Below, one piece after another: positions 1 to 8,342 of a stretch of DNA of 64,000 nt. The stretch spans positions 3,200,001 through 3,264,000 of the forward strand of contig NZ_CP071182.1 in NCBI RefSeq assembly GCF_017298635.1. Direction: 5' to 3'. The position numbers and the translations under genes are program-made. Numbering within the stretch: position 1 is the stretch's first letter; the number at the start of each line of letters is the position of its first letter. Below the pieces are notes generated by a model that saw only the letters and a list, made by a program, of their open reading frames with translations, was not told the DNA's origin and made no database searches. Source of the stretch: Paenalicyclobacillus mengziensis. GTDB lineage: Bacteria > Bacillota > Bacilli > Alicyclobacillales > Alicyclobacillaceae.

Positions 1-888
1 GCCAAACGGGGTGTTTTCTTGGATGTCACCAATCTGACCGATTGATCGAACAAAGCGTCCCCGCTTTTCACCCGGTTTTCCTGGTTCACCTCGGACGACA
101 CCCGTGACTTCCGACGGGTAAACGGGTCCTGTTCCCTCAATCGGTTGACCGGTATCAGCATCTGAAATTAAATGGCCAAGTGCGCCAAATCGATGATTCC
201 TTGGGTCATAAAAGGTGAGCGTGCCAACTCCCGTGGTTCGTTCTCGAACAAACATCCCGAGATGGCGTTCCCCATTCGCATCGACGACAGGAGAAACGTA
301 AATCCTTTTGTGTTCCCTCCCTCGCCGGATTTGCAACTCGAGACGACCATTCGATTGGTTTACAGACTGCCTCAGATCAGTGACGCTATTCAAAGCCTGC
401 CCATTCACCCGTTCCACCACGTCCCCAACCTGGATATGAGCGTCTGCTGCCGGAGATGCCTCTGATGTTCCGATCCGTTGGAAACCGATGACGATAAGGC
501 CGCGAGAATGAAGGATGACACCGATGGACTCGCCGCCAACCACAACATCTTCCCTCGGAACGACGTTCACATGTACTGCTTTCCAGGGGAGAAATCCAAA
601 TAATTTTGTGGAGACCACTGCGTCTCCTATATCGTGGGAAGAAACGGAGACCTCCGTGACACCTTTCGTGTCATCTGTCAAGGTTTGTGCCTCGACAACC
701 CGAGCGTTTGAGGAGTTCACTTGCAGATGCCCGGGAACCCGCAAATCAAGTGTAAGTCGTTGCCCTAACGGCAGCCGTACTTCATCCGGAGTACTTACAA
801 GCTGCGTTACAGGACCGCTTGAACAAAGCCATGTCAACCCCGCAGCAATTCCCATGCGGGCGCATTTTCCATACCATCCTTTATTCAT
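1..888 (-). CDS. spoIVB: SpoIVB serine peptidase (3' end outside window)
   Basis: SpoIVB is secreted from the forespore and triggers pro-sigma-K processing by cleaving SpoIVFA. This frame runs open to the left edge, so 296 residues are visible and the C-terminus is missing. It has a short hydrophobic N-terminal segment (about residues 12-25), then GGESIGVILHSRG leading into a PDZ domain (about 110-190). The S55 peptidase signature FGALGHLISD follows, with the catalytic His inside GALGH. The catalytic Ser should lie off the window. The ATG at 888 has AGGGGGG about six bases upstream. It follows recN, as in Bacillus, where spo0A comes next. Its targets SpoIVFA and SpoIVFB are at 41231-43170 in this window. 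Confidence 0.95.
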   Translation of the reverse strand, partial: MNKGWYGKCARMGIAAGLTWLCSSGPVTQLVSTPDEVRLPLGQRLTLDLRVPGHLQVNSSNARVVEAQTLTDDTKGVTEVSVSSHDIGDAVVSTKLFGFLPWKAVHVNVVPREDVVVGGESIGVILHSRGLIVIGFQRIGTSEASPAADAHIQVGDVVERVNGQALNSVTDLRQSVNQSNGRLELQIRRGREHKRIYVSPVVDANGERHLGMFVRERTTGVGTLTFYDPRNHRFGALGHLISDADTGQPIEGTGPVYPSEVTGVVRGEPGKPGEKRGRFVRSIGQIGDIQENTPFG

Positions 889-1001
889 GTCGATCCCCCC
901 TGCACGGCACCTCCGCGATTCGCTCGTGGTACTAACGTGCCCCCGTCAGAGTGGGATTATGATGTTCAAAAGCTGCCACGGTGCCCGTGCCACTCCTTGG
1001 T

Positions 1002-2705
1002 CTACCCTGCCAAATGCTTACGCGCGTGAAGTAACGCTCGGGCGTGTTCAAAGGCGGTACCGTCAGCAGCATCGGAACCCAGCAAACGTGCAATTTCAGC
1101 CACTCTTCCATCTTCATCAAGCGGCAGAACAGAGGTTTCAGTGCTGTCTGTGGTTTCCGTTTTCATGATTTGAAGGTGTGAAGTTGCACTCGCTGCAATT
1201 TGAGCAGAATGTGTGACACACAGCACCTGTCCTCGTTGGCCCAGAAGAGAGAGGTGTCTCGCCAATTGAACCGCAGCGGATCCGCTGACCCCACTGTCGA
1301 TCTCGTCAAAGACCAGTGTGGAAACCTCGTCCACCTCAGACAGAACCGACTTCAGTGAAAGCAACGTGCGTGAAAGTTCTCCACCAGATGCGACCTTGCT
1401 CAGCAACTTCGGTTCCTCACCGCGGTTCGCAGAAAACAGGTACAGGACCTCATCCATCCCATTTGTAGAAAAAACAGGTTCCTTGTCTGCGTTCGTTCGC
1501 ATGTTCACTTGCACAACAAACACAGCACTTGGGATGTCGAGTTCTCTAAGGGTCGCCTGAACACGCTCGCTCATCTTTGAAGCCGCTGCAGTTCGTGCCT
1601 GATGGAGACGCTCCGAAGCAGCAAACAACCGCTCTTCGGTCTGCTTTAACAGTCGTTGTGCTTCATCAATCCGCTCCTCTTGATGCAACAAGCTGTCCCG
1701 GTTCTTTTTTGCTTCGTCCAAATAAACAAGAACATCTTCCACAGTTGCACCGTACTTCCGTTCCAACATCCTCAGTTCTGCGAAGCGGTTTTCAATTTCG
1801 TCAATGCGCCTCGGGTCGTTATCGAGGTCTGATACGTAGTGTGACAGTCCACGCAGAGCCTCTTCCGCATGAACCTGTGCCGTTTCCAGCAAGCTTAAGT
1901 TTTCCCGCAATGATTCATCGTATGCTGCCGCTGCCGCCACCTCATGCAAGGCGGTCGACAACAAACTGTTCGCTCCGGGTTTGCCGGCCGTGCCGTCCAC
2001 AGCATTGACCGCGGCTTGGACGGAGGAGACGATGCGATCGAGGTACTGCAGCTTTTGCCGTTCTTCACGCAAAGGCTCTTCTTCTCCGGGTGAAAGTCGA
2101 GCTTTTTCGATCTCGTCGATTTGGAACGTGAGCATATCGAGTTGACGTGAACGCTCCTGCTCATCGATGCGAAGCGCTTCCAATGCATTCCGTGCTTCCC
2201 GCCAGGATTCATACAGACGTCGTACATCCGCAAGAGCTGCTTGGTGCCCACCGAATAAATCAAGCATGCGGAGCTGTTCATCGGATCGGAGGAGTCCTTG
2301 CTGGTCGTGCTGTCCATGTTGCTGGACAAGGTAGCGCCCCAGTTGTCGCAACATCTGGACAGTAACCATCCGGCCGTTTACACGACAGGTCGTGCGTCCA
2401 CTCGTGTGTAGTTCGCGAGTGACAACAAGTTCATCTTCCTCGACTGGAACCGCCCACTCCTCAAGCATTGGGGCGATGACAGCGCGCTGCCCGGTGATGG
2501 AGAATAAACCTTCTACCACTGCAGATTCTGCTCCTTGGCGAATCAACTCGCTCGTGCCACGTTGTCCAAGAAGCAGGCCGAGTGCATCAAGAATGATGGA
2601 CTTTCCAGCTCCTGTTTCACCCGTTAGGACAACAAGACCCGGATTTAGATGCAAACTCAGTTCACGGATCAAGGCGATGTTTTCAATCGAGAGTTCTACC
2701 AGCAC
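1002..2705 (-). CDS. recN: DNA repair ATPase RecN
   Basis: RecN is an SMC-like ATPase that acts early at DNA double-strand breaks. The 567-residue product has the usual family length. It starts MLVELSIENIALI, has Walker A GETGAGKS at about residues 30-37, long coiled-coil-like heptads in the middle (about 160-370), an ABC-type signature region VASGGELSRTLLSL, and Walker B TLVFDEIDSGVSG near the C-terminus. It lies between nadK and spoIVB. In many Bacillota argR sits just before recN, but only 32 bases separate the nadK stop from the recN start here, so argR is absent from this place. Confidence 0.97.
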   Translation of the reverse strand: MLVELSIENIALIRELSLHLNPGLVVLTGETGAGKSIILDALGLLLGQRGTSELIRQGAESAVVEGLFSITGQRAVIAPMLEEWAVPVEEDELVVTRELHTSGRTTCRVNGRMVTVQMLRQLGRYLVQQHGQHDQQGLLRSDEQLRMLDLFGGHQAALADVRRLYESWREARNALEALRIDEQERSRQLDMLTFQIDEIEKARLSPGEEEPLREERQKLQYLDRIVSSVQAAVNAVDGTAGKPGANSLLSTALHEVAAAAAYDESLRENLSLLETAQVHAEEALRGLSHYVSDLDNDPRRIDEIENRFAELRMLERKYGATVEDVLVYLDEAKKNRDSLLHQEERIDEAQRLLKQTEERLFAASERLHQARTAAASKMSERVQATLRELDIPSAVFVVQVNMRTNADKEPVFSTNGMDEVLYLFSANRGEEPKLLSKVASGGELSRTLLSLKSVLSEVDEVSTLVFDEIDSGVSGSAAVQLARHLSLLGQRGQVLCVTHSAQIAASATSHLQIMKTETTDSTETSVLPLDEDGRVAEIARLLGSDAADGTAFEHARALLHARKHLAG

Positions 2706-2737
2706 AGTATCCCCTCACCTCTGCAACAAGTTTGCAC

Positions 2738-3586
2738 TCAGACGGTTTCGTCTGCAAACCGCAGCTTCTTGCGGAGAACGGAAAAAAACTCCCTGTCACG
2801 CCATTTGACGAGCGTCACCTCCACTGGCGACCGTCCTACAGTGACGACATCATCTGGGAGCAGCGGGAAACCAACCTGCCCGTCTACGGTGAGTCCAACG
2901 TCTTCATGCGCGGCACGGACGACCAGTTTGATGGTCTGTTCACTATCGATGACACATGGCCTCGAAACCAGCGTATGCGGGCAAATGGGTGTAATCAAGA
3001 TGGCTTGAACGTGCGGTACGACAATCGGCCCACCACAGGAGAGTGAGTAAGCGGTCGACCCTGTTGGGGTTGAGACGAGAACGCCATCCCCTCGAAACGA
3101 ATCCACCCAGACGTCGTCGACGTGAACATCTACGGTCACCATACGTGCGAACGAACCTTTGGCAATTGCAACGTCATTGATTCCCAAAAACGACGCGCAA
3201 ATCTCATCTCGGCGCAATACCGTTGCAGTAAGTACCAAGCGTTTCTCAAGGTCATAGTCCTGCTGTACAACGCGCCGTACTGTATCGTGAAGGTTACCTG
3301 GGTCTGCTTCACTCAAAAACCCAAGGTGGCCGAGATTAATACCAAGGAGTGGAACGTTCCAAGGCGCGAGTTTACGCGCAGCTCCAAGTAAGGTGCCATC
3401 TCCGCCGAGAATAAACGCCAGTTCGACAGTCTGGAACATGTCACCAGTCACTTCATCGGTCGCAAGTTGTTCCGTGTCTGCCGTCACCACGGCGACCCCT
3501 TCGCTGCTTAAAAGGTCACACAATCGTTTCAATGTAGCGTCTGCTCCGGGCTTCTCTCGATTTACCACTACGCCCACAGTTCTCAT
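2738..3586 (-). CDS. nadK: NAD kinase
   Basis: NAD kinase phosphorylates NAD to NADP using ATP or polyphosphate in the cytoplasm. The 282-residue product shows FILGGDGTLLGAARKL (the GGDG nucleotide-binding motif, about residues 61-76), GINLGHLGFLSE, and the NAD-binding segment STPTGSTAYSLSCGGPIV. The start chosen is ATG 3586, because TTAGGAGGAGAGAA precedes it. The frame stays open to 3733, but that extension would run back through the upstream gene and has no ribosome site. The gene directly follows a small membrane-protein gene (stop at 3597). The tlyA-nadK-recN neighbourhood is common in clostridia. Confidence 0.96.
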   Translation of the reverse strand: MRTVGVVVNREKPGADATLKRLCDLLSSEGVAVVTADTEQLATDEVTGDMFQTVELAFILGGDGTLLGAARKLAPWNVPLLGINLGHLGFLSEADPGNLHDTVRRVVQQDYDLEKRLVLTATVLRRDEICASFLGINDVAIAKGSFARMVTVDVHVDDVWVDSFRGDGVLVSTPTGSTAYSLSCGGPIVVPHVQAILITPICPHTLVSRPCVIDSEQTIKLVVRAAHEDVGLTVDGQVGFPLLPDDVVTVGRSPVEVTLVKWRDREFFSVLRKKLRFADETV

Positions 3587-3596
3587 TTCTCTCCTC

Positions 3597-4109
3597 CTAA
3601 CGCCCATGAAGCCATACAACTGCAGCAAGGACACCAGTGCCAAACCATAACAAACGGTTGAGAACCCTTCGCCACAGAACATAAGAGGGTGACTTGAGGG
3701 TAAAATCGATGGCATGAACCTGTTCATTTTCAACGTCGACTTGCAGAGCGCCGTTGACGTTGAACGCTGTCACCAGGGGGTGCCAGTCCCCGCGCAGCTT
3801 GAGTCCATTAACACCCTTGTCCCGTGTATTTGCGAGTTTGACAACGTATGTCTTTGCCCCTTTACGGACAATAAAATCCGCAATCAGTTGATGTTCGAAC
3901 TGTCTGCTGTCGTAATACCCTGTCCACTTCACCCGTTGCCGGACACGTAACACCTGGTATCCGTTCTCCTCCAGCCAATCCATTGCAGTTCTGAACTTCC
4001 CCTTAAGCGGAGTCTGTTTTTCTCCACCCCATTGTCGGAACATCGACTTCATTACGACATAGACCAAAAGGGCGGCAATCACTAGAGCAAAGACATCCCG
4101 TAAGTACAT
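3597..4109 (-). CDS. Uncharacterised membrane protein with two predicted helices
   Basis: I do not recognise this 170-residue protein. It begins with a hydrophobic helix (about residues 5-22) and ends with another (about 150-167). Between them is a soluble segment of about 120 residues with alternating beta-like stretches (GYQVLRVRQRVKWTGYYD, KTYVVKLANTRDKG, LKLRGDWHPLVTAFNV). That layout suggests a folded domain held at the membrane. The ATG at 4109 has GGGGGAG seven bases upstream. The gene lies between tlyA and nadK and ends ten bases before the nadK start, so it is probably co-transcribed with the dxs-tlyA-nadK-recN group. No catalytic motif is visible. Confidence 0.85.
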   Translation of the reverse strand: MYLRDVFALVIAALLVYVVMKSMFRQWGGEKQTPLKGKFRTAMDWLEENGYQVLRVRQRVKWTGYYDSRQFEHQLIADFIVRKGAKTYVVKLANTRDKGVNGLKLRGDWHPLVTAFNVNGALQVDVENEQVHAIDFTLKSPSYVLWRRVLNRLLWFGTGVLAAVVWLHGR

Positions 4110-4151
4110 GTGGTGTCTCCCCCAGACTGATTTCCGAGTCAGTAGCTAAAC

Positions 4152-5030
4152 TTATGATTCGGCTTCCGGGGCCGTATTTCCTTGTTCCAGCAACGAATTC
4201 CATGCAGCTTCCACAACTCTGTCGACATCAGTCTGGGGTACTTGTGCATGGTGGACTTGCCGTGGAGGACCTGGTATGGGTCCATCTGGAGGGACATCCT
4301 GCCACCACGCAAGATATTCGATATTGCCATCTCCTCCGGTCACCGGCGAATACGTAAAGCCGCACAAGTGAAGTCCGTTGGATTCCCCCATCGCACGATG
4401 CTCATGAAGGACACGTTTATGTACTGACCTATCGCGAACAATACCGCCTTTGCCCACATCTGCCCGCCCAGCTTCGAACTGCGGCTTGACCAAGGAGATA
4501 ATATCAAGCGGGGTTTCCAGGACCTCCAGCAGTTTTGGAAACAATAGGCCTACGGAGATGAACGACACATCCATCACGGCTACAGACGGGCGCGGGTGGA
4601 ACACATGCGCATCGACATGACGGAAATTCGTCCGTTCCATGACGGTAACACGTTCATCAGAACGCAACTTCCAAGCTAATTGGCCATAACCTACGTCAAC
4701 TGCGTAGACATGGCTCGCGCCATGCTGCAGAGCACAATCGGTAAACCCACCTGTTGACGCCCCCACATCCACCACGATTCGTCCGGTAAGATCAACTGCA
4801 AAAACAAAAAGTGCCTTTTCAAGCTTCAACCCGCCCCGCCCCACATAGGGATGCAGAGGTTTATCGACGGATATACTGATGTCCTCATGAACTTGCTGTC
4901 CGGGCTTGTCAAGCACTTCGTCTTCGTGTTTTACGAGTCCAGCCATAACAGCACGGCGGGCTGCCTCCCTGCTCGGGAACAGCCCGCGTTGGTGAAGCAG
5001 CACATCGAGCCTTAGCTTCTTTGAACTCAT
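4152..5030 (-). CDS. tlyA: TlyA family rRNA 2'-O-methyltransferase / S4-domain protein
   Basis: TlyA-type enzymes methylate rRNA ribose and are also annotated as haemolysin A. The 292-residue protein starts with an S4 RNA-binding domain (LRLDVLLHQRG, REAARRAVMAGLV, about residues 5-65). An FtsJ-like Rossmann domain follows, with the SAM-binding motif VVDVGASTGGFTDCAL (about 86-101), DVGYGQLAWKLR, VMDVSFIS and LVKPQFEAG. The ATG at 5030 starts four bases after the dxs stop and has GGAG eight bases upstream, so it is translated from the dxs transcript. The C-terminal tail is slightly long and acidic. The Bacillus counterpart is yqxC. Confidence 0.95.
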   Translation of the reverse strand: MSSKKLRLDVLLHQRGLFPSREAARRAVMAGLVKHEDEVLDKPGQQVHEDISISVDKPLHPYVGRGGLKLEKALFVFAVDLTGRIVVDVGASTGGFTDCALQHGASHVYAVDVGYGQLAWKLRSDERVTVMERTNFRHVDAHVFHPRPSVAVMDVSFISVGLLFPKLLEVLETPLDIISLVKPQFEAGRADVGKGGIVRDRSVHKRVLHEHRAMGESNGLHLCGFTYSPVTGGDGNIEYLAWWQDVPPDGPIPGPPRQVHHAQVPQTDVDRVVEAAWNSLLEQGNTAPEAES

Positions 5031-5034
5031 TCGG

Positions 5035-6912
5035 TCAACTCCATCGGCGAACTGGGGTAGGGGCCGCTTTTACCCGATTGCAAATGTCAAGCGCCGCTTG
5101 CGCTACGTGTTCTGCGTCCAGTCCGAGTTCGGCCAACACCTCTGCGCGGCTGCCGTGTTCAATAAACTCATCGGGAAAGCCTTTCCGGGTTAACTCTGCA
5201 TGAATTCCCTCGTCCATGAACAACTCGGCCACAGCTGAGCCAAATCCCCCGGCAAGAGAACCTTCTTCAAGTGTCATGAGCGGCATCCGTTGTGCGAACC
5301 TGACGATGGTTTCCCGATCAAGCGGTTTGACAAAGCGCGCGTTCACCACTGCGACGGACAAATTGTGCTGCTTTTTTAGCTGTTCTGCTGCCAATTTTGC
5401 CACGGCGACCATGGGACCGAGAGCGAGGATACAAAGGTCGTCCCCTTCGCGCACAATCTCAGACCTGCCGATTGGAATCTCTGTGAGAGGGTCATCGACG
5501 CTCGCTCCAACCCCATCTGCACGAGGGTACCGAACCGCTACTGGGCCTTTTTGCTGCAGTGCGGTGTATAACATGTGCCGAAGCTCTCCCTCATCTTTCG
5601 GCATCATCAAAGTCAGATTTGGAACGGTACGTAGGTAGGCCATGTCAAAGGCACCTTGGTGGGTTTCACCGTCAGGGCCCACCACACCAGCTCGATCGAT
5701 AGCAATCACCACAGGCAATTGCTGAATACAAATGTCATGGATAACTTGGTCATACGCCCGCTGTAAAAACGTAGAATATATGGCTAGAACCGGCCGTCGC
5801 CCTGCAGCCGCCAACCCCGCACAAAACGTGGCTGCATGTTGTTCAGCGATGCCTACATCATAGATGCGGTTCGGAAAACGTTCCTGAAACTTGGTTAAGC
5901 CTGAACCCGGTACCATTGCTGGAGTCACTGCAACCACACGTGCGTCGGTCTCTGCGAGTTCCATCATGGTATCTCCAAACACCTTACTGTACGATGGGGG
6001 ACTATTCGTTTTCGCTGCAGAAGGCCAGGCATGCCATTTATCCGGGGCTTCCTCTGCTGATGCGTACCCCTTTCCCTTTTGAGTCACGAGATGTAAAAGT
6101 ACAGGGCCGTGTAACTTTTTCGCGTCTTCTAACACGCGTAGCAGTGTAAGAAGGTCGTGTCCATCAACCGGTCCAAGGTACTTAAACCCAAATCCTTCGA
6201 AGAACTGTCCAGGGACGAACATGTGACGCATAGAGTCCTTCAACCGCTCCGCAGTTTTTGTTAATCTGCGACCGATGCCGGGGACCTTCATCATCGCACT
6301 CTCAATCTCGGCCTTTGCCCTTGAGTACGTAGGGTCACTGCGGAGTCTTGTTAAATACTGTGAAAGTGCTCCAACATTTTCGGCGATAGACATTTCATTG
6401 TCATTCAGAATGACAAGAAAATCTGTCCCCACCTCGCCGGCGTGGTTGAGTGCTTCCATGGCCATTCCACCCGTAAGCGCGCCGTCCCCGATAATACTAA
6501 CCACCTTGTAATGCTGACCCGCAAGGTCCCGGGCCACGGCCATACCGAGTCCTGCCGAGACAGACGTACTGGCATGCCCCACGCCAAAGGCATCGTGGGG
6601 ACTTTCGTTACGTTTGGGAAATCCGGCTAGGCCTTTGAATTTTCGAAGTGTCGAAAATTCTTTTATTCTCCCGGTCAACATTTTATGGACGTACGCTTGA
6701 TGCCCGACGTCCCAGATGATCTTGTCACGCGGACTGTCAAATATACGATGAAGCGCTATGGTCAACTCGACGACGCCAAGGTTGGCTCCGAAGTGTCCGC
6801 CTGTTTTTGATACAGACGCCACCAGAAATTCTCTAACTTCGGTCGCGAGCGCAAGCAACTCCGCGTCACTCAGGCGCCTTAGGTCCTTCGGACTGTGCAT
6901 ATGTTCAAGCAA
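5035..6912 (-). CDS. dxs: 1-deoxy-D-xylulose-5-phosphate synthase
   Basis: Dxs joins pyruvate and glyceraldehyde 3-phosphate with thiamine diphosphate, the first step of the MEP isoprenoid pathway. The motif GDGALTGGMAMEALNHAG binds the cofactor, YDVGIAEQHAATF carries the catalytic Glu, and the C-terminal transketolase domain is complete. I place the start at TTG 6912 (625 residues, beginning LLEHMHSPKDL as in the family), because GAGGGGTG lies ten bases upstream. ATGs at 6960 and 6993 are in frame but lack a ribosome site and overlap two TATAAT-like boxes. The gene lies downstream of ispA, OLE RNA and oapA. Confidence 0.95.
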   Translation of the reverse strand: MLEHMHSPKDLRRLSDAELLALATEVREFLVASVSKTGGHFGANLGVVELTIALHRIFDSPRDKIIWDVGHQAYVHKMLTGRIKEFSTLRKFKGLAGFPKRNESPHDAFGVGHASTSVSAGLGMAVARDLAGQHYKVVSIIGDGALTGGMAMEALNHAGEVGTDFLVILNDNEMSIAENVGALSQYLTRLRSDPTYSRAKAEIESAMMKVPGIGRRLTKTAERLKDSMRHMFVPGQFFEGFGFKYLGPVDGHDLLTLLRVLEDAKKLHGPVLLHLVTQKGKGYASAEEAPDKWHAWPSAAKTNSPPSYSKVFGDTMMELAETDARVVAVTPAMVPGSGLTKFQERFPNRIYDVGIAEQHAATFCAGLAAAGRRPVLAIYSTFLQRAYDQVIHDICIQQLPVVIAIDRAGVVGPDGETHQGAFDMAYLRTVPNLTLMMPKDEGELRHMLYTALQQKGPVAVRYPRADGVGASVDDPLTEIPIGRSEIVREGDDLCILALGPMVAVAKLAAEQLKKQHNLSVAVVNARFVKPLDRETIVRFAQRMPLMTLEEGSLAGGFGSAVAELFMDEGIHAELTRKGFPDEFIEHGSRAEVLAELGLDAEHVAQAALDICNRVKAAPTPVRRWS

Positions 6913-6956
6913 CGTAAAGCAACACCCCTCAAATGAGCCATCTGCCCAAGAAAATT

Positions 6957-7004
6957 CCATGGGCCTATTATAACGCAACTGAGTAGAAACCATGGCCTAT
7001 TGTA
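6957..7004 (-). promoter_or_regulatory. Duplicated -10-like boxes in front of dxs
   Basis: Two near copies of one sequence face dxs: TACAATAGGCCATGG (7004-6990 on the minus strand) and TATAATAGGCCCATGG (6972-6957). The second contains a perfect TATAAT. A transcript from it would start near 6960 and give a leader of about 48 bases before the proposed TTG start. No good -35 element was found for either copy. Confidence 0.4.
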
Positions 7005-7082
7005 AGTACTTTAGTAAGTAAATGGATATACATCTATGATGGAACAACCCGCACCATTACAGCACCTTATGCAAGACAGATT

Positions 7083-7673
7083 TCATCGGCTTGCTTTCCG
7101 TTTCTTTGCTGCAAGAGCCTCCATCGGCTTGCGCCACAAAAGCAAGGTGTCAAATGTCTTCGCTGCGAACAGGACGATTGGCGTTGGCGAGTGAATAGCA
7201 ATGGTCTTTCCAATCGCCTTTGCCCCAACTGTAAGGGATGTGACGAGCGCCGTTAACAAAATGATAAGAACTTCTCCCCGCCACCCCGATGTCCCCATCG
7301 CTCTCTGTAACTGCACGGCGACAGCCAGGGCCCCGGCACCGCTCAAGACCCCTGCGATATCGCCCACGACGTCACTTGCCAGGCTAGACACCTTTTCGGC
7401 ATTTCGGACAATAACAATTGCCCGTCTTGCACCAAATACCCTTTTCGAGGCCATAGCATGAAAAGGTGTCTCTCGGGCCGCCGCAGCCGCTACACCGACC
7501 ATGTCGAAGAGAGCACCAACGATAACAATAATAAAAACAACGAGTGCACCGACGTACCAAGGTATTTGGTCTAAAAAAATAGTGGCTGTGTCAAACACAC
7601 CACTGAGCGGAAAAGACAAGGCAGCAACCGATAGGATAAACGGAAGTGCACTCTTTATCGTTGTACGTTTCAT
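7083..7673 (-). CDS. oapA: OLE-associated membrane protein OapA (DUF21/CNNM-like)
   Basis: This 196-residue integral membrane protein has hydrophobic segments at about residues 10-26, 38-60, 105-120 and 135-165, and a basic C-terminus (KKRKASR). The segment FDMVGVAAAAARETPFHAMA with KRVFGARRAIVIVRNAEKVS resembles the DUF21 domain of CNNM/CorB magnesium proteins. The gene lies between OLE RNA and dxs, which is the place of oapA in Halalkalibacterium (Bacillus) halodurans. There OapA binds OLE RNA and holds it at the membrane. The start is ATG 7673, with AAGG six bases upstream; the in-frame GTG at 7712 has no ribosome site. The name rests on linkage plus protein character. Confidence 0.88.
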   Translation of the reverse strand: MKRTTIKSALPFILSVAALSFPLSGVFDTATIFLDQIPWYVGALVVFIIVIVGALFDMVGVAAAAARETPFHAMASKRVFGARRAIVIVRNAEKVSSLASDVVGDIAGVLSGAGALAVAVQLQRAMGTSGWRGEVLIILLTALVTSLTVGAKAIGKTIAIHSPTPIVLFAAKTFDTLLLWRKPMEALAAKKRKASR

Positions 7674-7719
7674 ATGTACCTTGTCGCTCCCAACCGACCA
7701 GCTTTCTCGCACCTAGACA

Positions 7720-8327
7720 GCAGGAAAGCACTGATGGGTGGCAGCTCTTTGGGTAAACGCTGTGGCTTAGGTCCAGTAGGTTTTCCCAAGGACGCACCCA
7801 CATGTCGCCAGGCGGGCGGTTTCCCTTTACGCATCCCTTGACTGTGTCGCCACCAGTCAGACTAGATTACCACTTAGTCCACACTATAATCCCCAAAGAG
7901 CCACGCTCCGGCGAACAGTCTAGGCGTTTTCCGCGACAACCGCTGCCAACTCATAGCCTCTTTTGCGATGAGTAATTTCATCCGGCACCAGCAGTGCATC
8001 CCCGGCCAGGGAGCCACCGCCTGCTTCCCGCAATCCTTCACTCCCGCTCAAGGCAGGCTACACTGCACACAGATTGGCTCCGCATGCAGGTTCCTACCCC
8101 AAGCCATCGCCCCTTATCTTAGCGGGCCACGCACTTGGGCCTCCGCGAAAGATGGGTCAGGTCGCGCATGCCATTGCGCGGTGCCCACCTTTCTTAACTC
8201 CCAGTAACAACCCAGGGCTGGGCTCCCCAAGCCACCACCAGGAACTTCATCGATGTGCCCTTTGGCGGATTTTTAGCCCCGCCTTCAGAGTTGGACGGTT
8301 GACTAGAATACTGCGCCACCCGCGAAT
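7720..8327 (-). ncRNA. ole: OLE (ornate large extremophilic) RNA
   Basis: This gap of about 600 bases between ispA and oapA has no plausible gene and is rich in helices. Read on the minus strand, nested arms pair at 8075-8081 with 8010-8016 (GGAGCCA/TGGCTCC) and at 8053-8058 with 8019-8024 (GCCTGC/GCAGGC). Other stems are 8279-8283 with 8264-8268, 8175-8180 with 8163-8168, and 7830-7836 with 7790-7796 (with G-U pairs). The length matches the roughly 610-base OLE family. So does the position, between ispA and the membrane-protein gene oapA in an isoprenoid operon. OLE RNAs occur in extremophile and anaerobic Bacillota and form a membrane ribonucleoprotein linked to stress tolerance. The 5' end is inferred from the promoter; the 3' end is approximate. 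Confidence 0.87.
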
Positions 8328-8342
8328 GAACATATTATAACA
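8326..8342 (-). promoter_or_regulatory. Extended -10 promoter for OLE RNA
   Basis: The minus strand carries TGTTATAAT: a perfect TATAAT at 8339-8334 with the TG of an extended -10 at 8342-8341. No convincing -35 hexamer lies 16-18 bases upstream, as is common for extended -10 promoters. Transcription should begin near 8327, which sets the proposed OLE 5' end. Confidence 0.65.

Noticed and set aside
515-1168. 217-codon plus-strand frame opposite spoIVB and recN
   Set aside because: It crosses two real minus-strand genes and their intergenic region and has no ribosome site or recognisable domain.
7968-8340. Two overlapping plus-strand frames of 79 and 88 codons within the OLE region
   Set aside because: No ribosome site, Pro/His-rich composition, and the stretch is better explained by a structured RNA on the other strand.
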